A DNA stretch of 64,000 nucleotides from Lysobacter sp. S4-A87 (GTDB lineage Bacteria > Pseudomonadota > Gammaproteobacteria > Xanthomonadales > Xanthomonadaceae), in contig NZ_CP093341.1 of NCBI RefSeq assembly GCF_022637455.1, positions 2,542,001-2,606,000 on the forward strand. The letters run 5' to 3'. Below the pieces are notes generated by a model, which worked only from the letters and a program-made list of their open reading frames with translations, did not search any database and was not told where the DNA came from. Positions 59,036 through 64,000 of this stretch are shown piece after piece. Made by a program: the position numbers and the translations under genes. Within the stretch, counting starts at the first letter, position 1. Every line of letters begins with the position of its first letter.

Positions 59036-60943
59036 ATGGCAATTGCACTGGACCGGGCGCATCGCCCCATGGCGTGGATCTCCCGGCGGTACGGCTTCAC
59101 CGGTTGGCGCAATGTCATGGCAGCCGCCGTGACAGTGGCCGTCCTCGCCGGCGTCGCCTCGATGATGCTCGGCCAGGACAGCAATGCCGACCTGCGCAAC
59201 TACCACCTCTACGGCGCATACGCCTACCTGACCGACCGGCTGGAACTGGACCTGGCGCCGGCCGGCCTGCAGAGCTATCTGCCGCCGCTGCTGGATGTTC
59301 CGTACTACTTGATGGCCACCCACTTGCCGCCCTTTGCCGGCGCGTTCCTGATGGGCCTGTGGCATGGGTTGAGCTTCATCCTGGTGGCAGGCATTGCCTG
59401 GGTCGCGCTCGGCAATGACCCGTTGCGGGCCAGCCGCGCGCCGCTGCTGGGTCTGGCTGGCGTGCTGTCGGGGGCCTTCCTGTCGGAGCTGGGCAACACG
59501 ATGGGGGACAACTCCACCGCACCGCTCGTGCTGGCGGCGTTGCTGGCGGCGATCAGCCTGCGCGATGACGGTGGCAAATCGTTTCCGCGGCTGGCGGCCT
59601 GCGGGTTGGTGTTGGGACTGGCCGTCGGGCTGAAGCTGACCAACGCCGTCTTCGCCGTTGCCGTGGCGGCGGCGCTGCTCGCCAGCCAGCGACCCTTGCG
59701 CCAGCGTTTCGCCGACGTGGCCATCGTGGCGACCTTCGCGCTGGCTTCCTGCGTGGCCCTGGTAGGCGCCTGGTTCCATCGCATGTGGACGGTGTTCGGC
59801 AATCCGCTGCTTCCGCAGTTCAATGCGTGGTTCCAGTCGCCGCTTGCGCCGCAGACCATGGTGTCCGACACGCGCTGGTTGCCGAAGTCGCTCTCCGAGA
59901 CCGTCGCCTGGCCGGCCGTGATGACCCTCGAACCGGGCCAGGTCGGCGAGTTGAAGATCGTCCAGGCCGTGTGGCTGCTCGTCTACCTGCTGCTGGTCTA
60001 CTGGGGCGCGAGGTCCGTGATGGCGCGGCGGCGCGACAGCGGGCGGCCGCTGACGACGGTCGAGCGGCAGGTGCTGGTGTTCGTGTCCACGTCCTTCGTC
60101 GTCTGGATGGCGGTGTTCTGCATTCATCGCTACCTGGTGGCTGCGGAGATCGTCGCACCGCTGGCGCTGTGGATACTGGCCCGGCGCCTGTTTCCGCAGC
60201 GCGGCGTGCAGGTGGGCCGTGTGGCGGTGACCGCCTGCGCAATCGTGGCCGTGCTGGGATGGAGCACGTGGGGCAACGCCAAGCTGACCGGAAGTGGCTT
60301 CCACGTGGCCGGGCCGGAGCAGCAGCCGCGCGCCGCGAGCGTCGTCATGACGGGCATCACGCCACTGGCATGGATGCTGCCGTTCCTGCCCCGGTCGTAC
60401 CGGTTCGTCGGCCTCGGGCCGGGCTTTCCGGAAGGGCCGGGCTACGTTCCCCGCGCCCGCCAGATACTCGGCACGACCCCGGGGCGCGTGTTCGCCATCG
60501 TGCCAGCGGTCGACGACAGCAAGTTGCGAAAAGTCGCGCGCATGAACCGCACGGCGACCTGGCTGGGCCTGGACCGGCGCTGCGACCGCATCGCCTGGCT
60601 CTCGCGGAAACTGAAGCTTGATTCCCGGCCGGCCGCACGCGGCGGTTGTGAGTTCGCATTGCCCAGCCACAAGCGTCTGGACGTGGCGGCGGCGGATGCA
60701 CGGATGCAGGAGAAGGCCGATGCGATCCTTTCCAGCTACGGGATGGCGCTGCGCGCCGGCTCGTGCGTCCGCCACGAAGCAGGCATCGGAGGTGACGCGC
60801 TCCCCTATCAGTGGTGCCGGATCGAAACCACCCCGTGGGCCGGACCCGAGGTGGCAGACAGAGGGCGCGCGATCGCGGCCGGGGCGGGCCGCCACGCCGG
60901 CGAGTCGCCGCAGGCAGCGCCACTGGCATACTCGAAGCAGTAA
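59036..60943 (+). CDS. Polytopic membrane protein, GT-C glycosyltransferase-like
   Basis: The 635-aa protein has about nine to ten hydrophobic segments in the first 400 residues, then a soluble region of about 220 residues. An early periplasmic loop contains SNADLRNYHLYGAYAYL, reminiscent of the Asp-bearing first loop of GT-C enzymes that use polyprenyl-phosphate sugars. The C-terminal part has no recognised domain. The GT2/LABN operon at 50-52 kb could provide such a donor, but this link is speculative. ATG 59036 is chosen; in-frame ATGs at 59069 and 59117 are alternatives. Confidence 0.65.
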   Translation: MAIALDRAHRPMAWISRRYGFTGWRNVMAAAVTVAVLAGVASMMLGQDSNADLRNYHLYGAYAYLTDRLELDLAPAGLQSYLPPLLDVPYYLMATHLPPFAGAFLMGLWHGLSFILVAGIAWVALGNDPLRASRAPLLGLAGVLSGAFLSELGNTMGDNSTAPLVLAALLAAISLRDDGGKSFPRLAACGLVLGLAVGLKLTNAVFAVAVAAALLASQRPLRQRFADVAIVATFALASCVALVGAWFHRMWTVFGNPLLPQFNAWFQSPLAPQTMVSDTRWLPKSLSETVAWPAVMTLEPGQVGELKIVQAVWLLVYLLLVYWGARSVMARRRDSGRPLTTVERQVLVFVSTSFVVWMAVFCIHRYLVAAEIVAPLALWILARRLFPQRGVQVGRVAVTACAIVAVLGWSTWGNAKLTGSGFHVAGPEQQPRAASVVMTGITPLAWMLPFLPRSYRFVGLGPGFPEGPGYVPRARQILGTTPGRVFAIVPAVDDSKLRKVARMNRTATWLGLDRRCDRIAWLSRKLKLDSRPAARGGCEFALPSHKRLDVAAADARMQEKADAILSSYGMALRAGSCVRHEAGIGGDALPYQWCRIETTPWAGPEVADRGRAIAAGAGRHAGESPQAAPLAYSKQ

Positions 60944-60981
60944 GTCCCGCCACCTGCACTGCCACCGCCACAGACACGCAC

Positions 60982-61992
60982 ATGAACTGGATCGACCTTC
61001 GCAGCGACACCGTCACCGAACCCACCGGCGCCATGCGCGAGGCGATGCTGCGCGCGCCCGTCGGCGATGACGTCTACGGCGAAGACCCGACCGTCAACGC
61101 GTTGCAGCAGCGGCTGGCCGACGACCTGGGCTTCGCCGCCGGGCTGTTCGTGCCAAGCGGCACGCAGTCGAACCTGATCGGGTTGATGGCGCACTGCCAG
61201 CGTGGTGACGAGTACATCGTCGGCATGGATGCGCATACCTACAAGTACGAAGGCGGCGGCGCCGCAGTGCTGGGTTCCATCCAGCCGCAGCCGGTGGTGC
61301 AGGCCGACGATGGCAGCCTGCCGCTGGACGTGGTCGAGCGGGTCATCAAGCCGGTGGACCCGCACTTCGCGCGCACGCGACTGCTGTGCCTGGAGAACAC
61401 CTGGCACGGCCGGCCCTTGCCCCTGGCGTACCTGGCGCAGGCGCGCGCGCTGTGTGACCGGCGAGGGCTGGCGCTGCACCTGGACGGGGCGCGGCTGTTC
61501 AACGCGGCGGTGGCGCTGGGCGTTCCGGCCCGCGAGATCACGCGGCACTTCGACAGCGTGTCGGTGTGCCTGTCGAAAGGATTGGGTGCACCGGTGGGCT
61601 CGGTTCTGCTGGGCACGCAGGCGCTGATCGACACGGCCAGGCGCTGGCGCAAGGTGGTCGGCGGCGGCATGCGCCAAGCCGGCATTCTCGCCGCGGCCGG
61701 GTCCTATGCGCTGGACAACAACATCGCGCGACTGGCCAATGACCATGCCCGCGCGAAGCGGCTGGCCGATGGCCTGGGCGGTTTGTCCGGGCTGCGGGTG
61801 GTCGCGCAGCACACCAACATGGTGTTCATCGATGTACCGGTGGAGCGGCACGATGCATTGCGCGGCGTGCTGGAGCAGGCGCGCATCCGGGTGTCGATCG
61901 GCTACACGCCGGCTATCCGGCTGGTGACGCACCTGGATGTGGATGATGCGGGTGTCGATCGGGTGATCGAGGCGCTGCGCGGAGAGGGATAG
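60982..61992 (+). CDS. ltaE: Low-specificity L-threonine aldolase
   Basis: This 336-aa fold-type I PLP enzyme has the PLP Lys199 in SVCLSKGLGAPVGS, the HLDGARLFNA motif with the cofactor Asp, and the N-terminal WIDLRSDTVTEPTGAMREAM signature. It splits L-threonine or allo-threonine to glycine and acetaldehyde. ATG 60982 is chosen for the conserved start. It converges with the dehydrogenase gene, with 6 bases between stops. Confidence 0.93.
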   Translation: MNWIDLRSDTVTEPTGAMREAMLRAPVGDDVYGEDPTVNALQQRLADDLGFAAGLFVPSGTQSNLIGLMAHCQRGDEYIVGMDAHTYKYEGGGAAVLGSIQPQPVVQADDGSLPLDVVERVIKPVDPHFARTRLLCLENTWHGRPLPLAYLAQARALCDRRGLALHLDGARLFNAAVALGVPAREITRHFDSVSVCLSKGLGAPVGSVLLGTQALIDTARRWRKVVGGGMRQAGILAAAGSYALDNNIARLANDHARAKRLADGLGGLSGLRVVAQHTNMVFIDVPVERHDALRGVLEQARIRVSIGYTPAIRLVTHLDVDDAGVDRVIEALRGEG

Positions 61993-61998
61993 CCAGGC

Positions 61999-63435
61999 CT
62001 ACTTCGCCAGCCAGCGAACCATCTTGTCGATCGCGCCGCTGTACGGCGGCTTGAGCAGGTCGCTGGCGGCCATGCGGCGCTGGCGGAAGACCGGCAGCAG
62101 CTTGCTGAAGGTGTCGAAACCGGTGCGGCCGTGGATCGCGCCGATGCCACTGGGGCCGATGCCGCCGAAGGGCAGGTCGTGCGCGCCGAAGTGCAACAGC
62201 GTGTCGTTGACGGTGACGCCGCCGGACAGCGTGTTGGCGAGGATCTTCTCGACCTTGCTGTTGTCGTTGCTGAACGGGTACAGCGCCAGCGGGCGCTCGA
62301 GCGACTGCACCTGCGCGATCGCCTCGTCGAGCGTGCGGTAGCCCAGCACCGGCAGGATCGGGCCGAAGATCTCGTGGCGCATCACCTCGGCATCGCGCGG
62401 CGGATCCAGCACCAGCGTCGGCGGGAACAGGCGGTCCTGCGCATTGCGCACGCGCGCTTCGTCATCGAGGTTGGGCGTCACCGGCTCGATCACGGTCAGG
62501 CCGCGCGCACGTGCATCGTCGACGTAGCCGCGCAGTCGCGCGAACTGCCCGTCGTTGATGATGCGGGTGTAGTCGTGCGGTGCCTTGAAGTCGCCATAGC
62601 GCGAACGCAACTCGGCGTTCATCGCCTCGACGAAAGCGTCGCGGCGCGCCGCATCGATCAGCACATAGTCGACGCCGATGCAGGTCTGCCCGGCGTTGAA
62701 CCACTTGCCGGTGGCGATGCGCGCGGCGGCGCGGTCGAGCGGGTAGTCGGCGCAGACGATCGCCGGTGCCTTGCCGCCCAGCTCCAGCGTGACCGGGGTG
62801 AGGTTGGGCGCGGCCGCAGCCATCACCTTGCGCCCGACCGCCGTCGAACCGGTGAACAACAGGTGGTCGAACGGCAATCCGGCAAAGGCCGATCCGACTT
62901 CCGGCCCGCCCAGCGCAACCGCGACGCGGTCGGCCGGGAACACATCGGCCAGCAGCTCGCGCATCCACAGGCTGGTGCGCGGCGCGTGCTCGGACGGCTT
63001 GAGGTAGACGTGGTTGCCGGCCGCGATCGCCGACACCAGCGGCACCAGGGCCAGGTTCACCGGGTAGTTCCACGGCGACAGGATGCCGACCACGCCAACC
63101 GGCTCCGGGCGGATCTGCGCGCTTGCCGGCCAGAAGCGCCAGCCGACCGCGGCGCGACGCGGGCGCATCCACCGGCGCAGGTGGCCCAGCGCATGGTCGA
63201 GTTCGGCCAGCACGATCATCGCTTCCGACAGCAGGTTCTCGTGCTGGCTGCGATGGCCGAAATCGGCGCGGATGGCCGCGTGCATGTCGGCGATGCGGGC
63301 GCGGAACGCGTCGCGCAGGCGCAACAGGTCGGCGCGGCGCTGGGCGTAGTCCGGCTTCTTCTTCTGCCAGGCCTGGCCCAGGCGCTCGCGGGTAGCGGCC
63401 AGTTCGTCGAGGGGCGTGTCGGCGGTGATGTCCAT
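61999..63435 (-). CDS. calB: Coniferyl aldehyde dehydrogenase
   Basis: This 478-aa ALDH has the catalytic Cys252 in NAGQTCIGVDY and the Glu in TLELGGKAPAIV. The class-3-like, shorter N-terminus and the IGAIHGRTGFDTFSK end match CalB, which oxidises coniferyl or similar aldehydes to acids with NAD(P). In xanthomonads this may reflect use of plant phenolics, but broad aldehyde detoxification is equally possible. ATG 63433-63435 gives the conserved start; the longer frame upstream is not coding. Confidence 0.88.
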   Translation of the reverse strand: MDITADTPLDELAATRERLGQAWQKKKPDYAQRRADLLRLRDAFRARIADMHAAIRADFGHRSQHENLLSEAMIVLAELDHALGHLRRWMRPRRAAVGWRFWPASAQIRPEPVGVVGILSPWNYPVNLALVPLVSAIAAGNHVYLKPSEHAPRTSLWMRELLADVFPADRVAVALGGPEVGSAFAGLPFDHLLFTGSTAVGRKVMAAAAPNLTPVTLELGGKAPAIVCADYPLDRAAARIATGKWFNAGQTCIGVDYVLIDAARRDAFVEAMNAELRSRYGDFKAPHDYTRIINDGQFARLRGYVDDARARGLTVIEPVTPNLDDEARVRNAQDRLFPPTLVLDPPRDAEVMRHEIFGPILPVLGYRTLDEAIAQVQSLERPLALYPFSNDNSKVEKILANTLSGGVTVNDTLLHFGAHDLPFGGIGPSGIGAIHGRTGFDTFSKLLPVFRQRRMAASDLLKPPYSGAIDKMVRWLAK

Positions 63436-63529
63436 ACGGGTGAGTGTAGACCGCGCCGGGGCGGGCCGAGCAGGGCATTGGCGGACATCGACACCGCCGT
63501 TCAACCCCCCCCTCCGCTAGAATCGGTCC

Positions 63530-64000
63530 ATGACCATGCGCCCCTACCTCGACACCTTCCCGACGCACGGCGAGCGGGTCTACATCGACCCCTCCGCGGT
63601 CGTCATCGGCGACGTCACCATGGGCGACGACGTCTCCATCTGGCCGATGTGCGTGATCCGCGGCGACGTCAACAGCATCCACATCGGTGCCCGCACCAAC
63701 GTCCAGGACGGCACCATCGTCCATGTCACCCACGAGGGGCCGTTCACCCGTCCCGGCGGAGTACCGACCGTGATCGGCAACGACGTGACCATTGGCCACG
63801 GCGCCATCCTGCACGCCTGCACCCTCGACGACTTCTGCCTGATCGGCATGGGCGCGCGGGTGCTCGACGGCGCCCGCGTGCACCGCTATGGTTTCGTTGG
63901 CGCCGGTGCGGTGATCGCCCCGGGCAAGCAGGTCGGCGAGGGCGAGCTGTGGCTGGGTAATCCGGCCCGGCTGGTGCGCCGCCTCGGCGAGCGCGAGATC
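63530..64000 (+). CDS. Gamma-class carbonic anhydrase-like protein, 3' end missing
   Basis: At least 157 residues, running off the window. Left-handed beta-helix hexapeptide repeats are clear (VVIGDVTMGDDVSIWPMCVIRGDVNSIHIGARTNVQDG, then VTIGHGAILHACTLDDFCLIGMGA), including the metal-binding His residues HVTHEG and GHGAILHAC. It is of the YrdA/PaaY type; catalysis is uncertain. The ATG at 63530 follows a TAGAAT -10-like box at 63518-63523, so the leader would be short. No Shine-Dalgarno is obvious. Confidence 0.85.
   Translation, partial: MTMRPYLDTFPTHGERVYIDPSAVVIGDVTMGDDVSIWPMCVIRGDVNSIHIGARTNVQDGTIVHVTHEGPFTRPGGVPTVIGNDVTIGHGAILHACTLDDFCLIGMGARVLDGARVHRYGFVGAGAVIAPGKQVGEGELWLGNPARLVRRLGEREI

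Overview
This window is a high-GC chromosomal segment from a gammaproteobacterium, most likely a member of the Lysobacteraceae (Xanthomonadaceae), Lysobacter-like. The reasons are the strong G/C bias at third codon positions, the gene content (DcaP-type porin, large TonB-dependent receptor, LytS/LytTR pair, ECF sigma factor next to a Ser/Thr kinase, sfp-type phosphopantetheinyl transferase beside an XanA2-like adenylating ligase) and the dispersed GTAG-headed palindromic repeats. The rsmG-parA-parB block suggests the origin side of the chromosome. I see no prophage, insertion sequence, CRISPR array, rRNA or tRNA. The species call is inference.

Layout. 1-5.4 kb: a lipoprotein gene cut by the window edge, then a five-gene secreted fibre operon: three exported subunit-like proteins, a PapD-like periplasmic chaperone and an atypical 656-aa outer-membrane barrel in place of a normal usher. 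It is preceded by a good sigma-54 promoter and an upstream palindrome. 5.6-12.8 kb: e(P4)-type acid phosphatase, GNAT, small membrane protein, glyoxalase-fold protein, a probable frameshifted small gene, Rep helicase, Sel1-like protein, a tandem-domain methylglyoxal synthase and thymidine kinase. 12.8-19.9 kb: Ser/Thr kinase plus ECF sigma factor, mutM, CHAD protein, acyl desaturase, EF-hand protein. 20-26.4 kb: LytS/LytTR two-component pair and an RND pump with its adaptor. 26.7-32.3 kb: tex, then an MHS-family transporter with a DcaP porin.

32.6-41.6 kb: acs with a LuxR-type response regulator directly behind it and, 3 kb on, a sodium/solute-symporter-fused hybrid kinase. Together they resemble the CrbS/CrbR acetate switch. 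AraC, VOC and PQQ-type sugar dehydrogenase genes lie between. 41.7-47.2 kb: cardiolipin synthase, then an AraC regulator and TonB receptor. 47.3-52.8 kb: rpmB-rpmG, a DUF885 peptidase, an epimerase/GT2/LABN envelope-sugar operon and a DUF4279 protein. 52.9-57.5 kb: parB-parA, rsmG, and the divergent PPTase and AMP-ligase. 57.7-64 kb: YeaQ-type membrane protein, xthA, a GT-C-like membrane protein, ltaE, calB and a gamma-carbonic anhydrase running off the end.

The best candidate for an under-described system is the sigma-54-linked fibre operon at 0.6-5.4 kb. Second-tier points are the duplicated methylglyoxal synthase, the ECF43-like sigma/kinase pair, the split acs-CrbSR module, and several repeat structures (REP families, a tandem duplication of a gene end, an in-frame hexanucleotide repeat).
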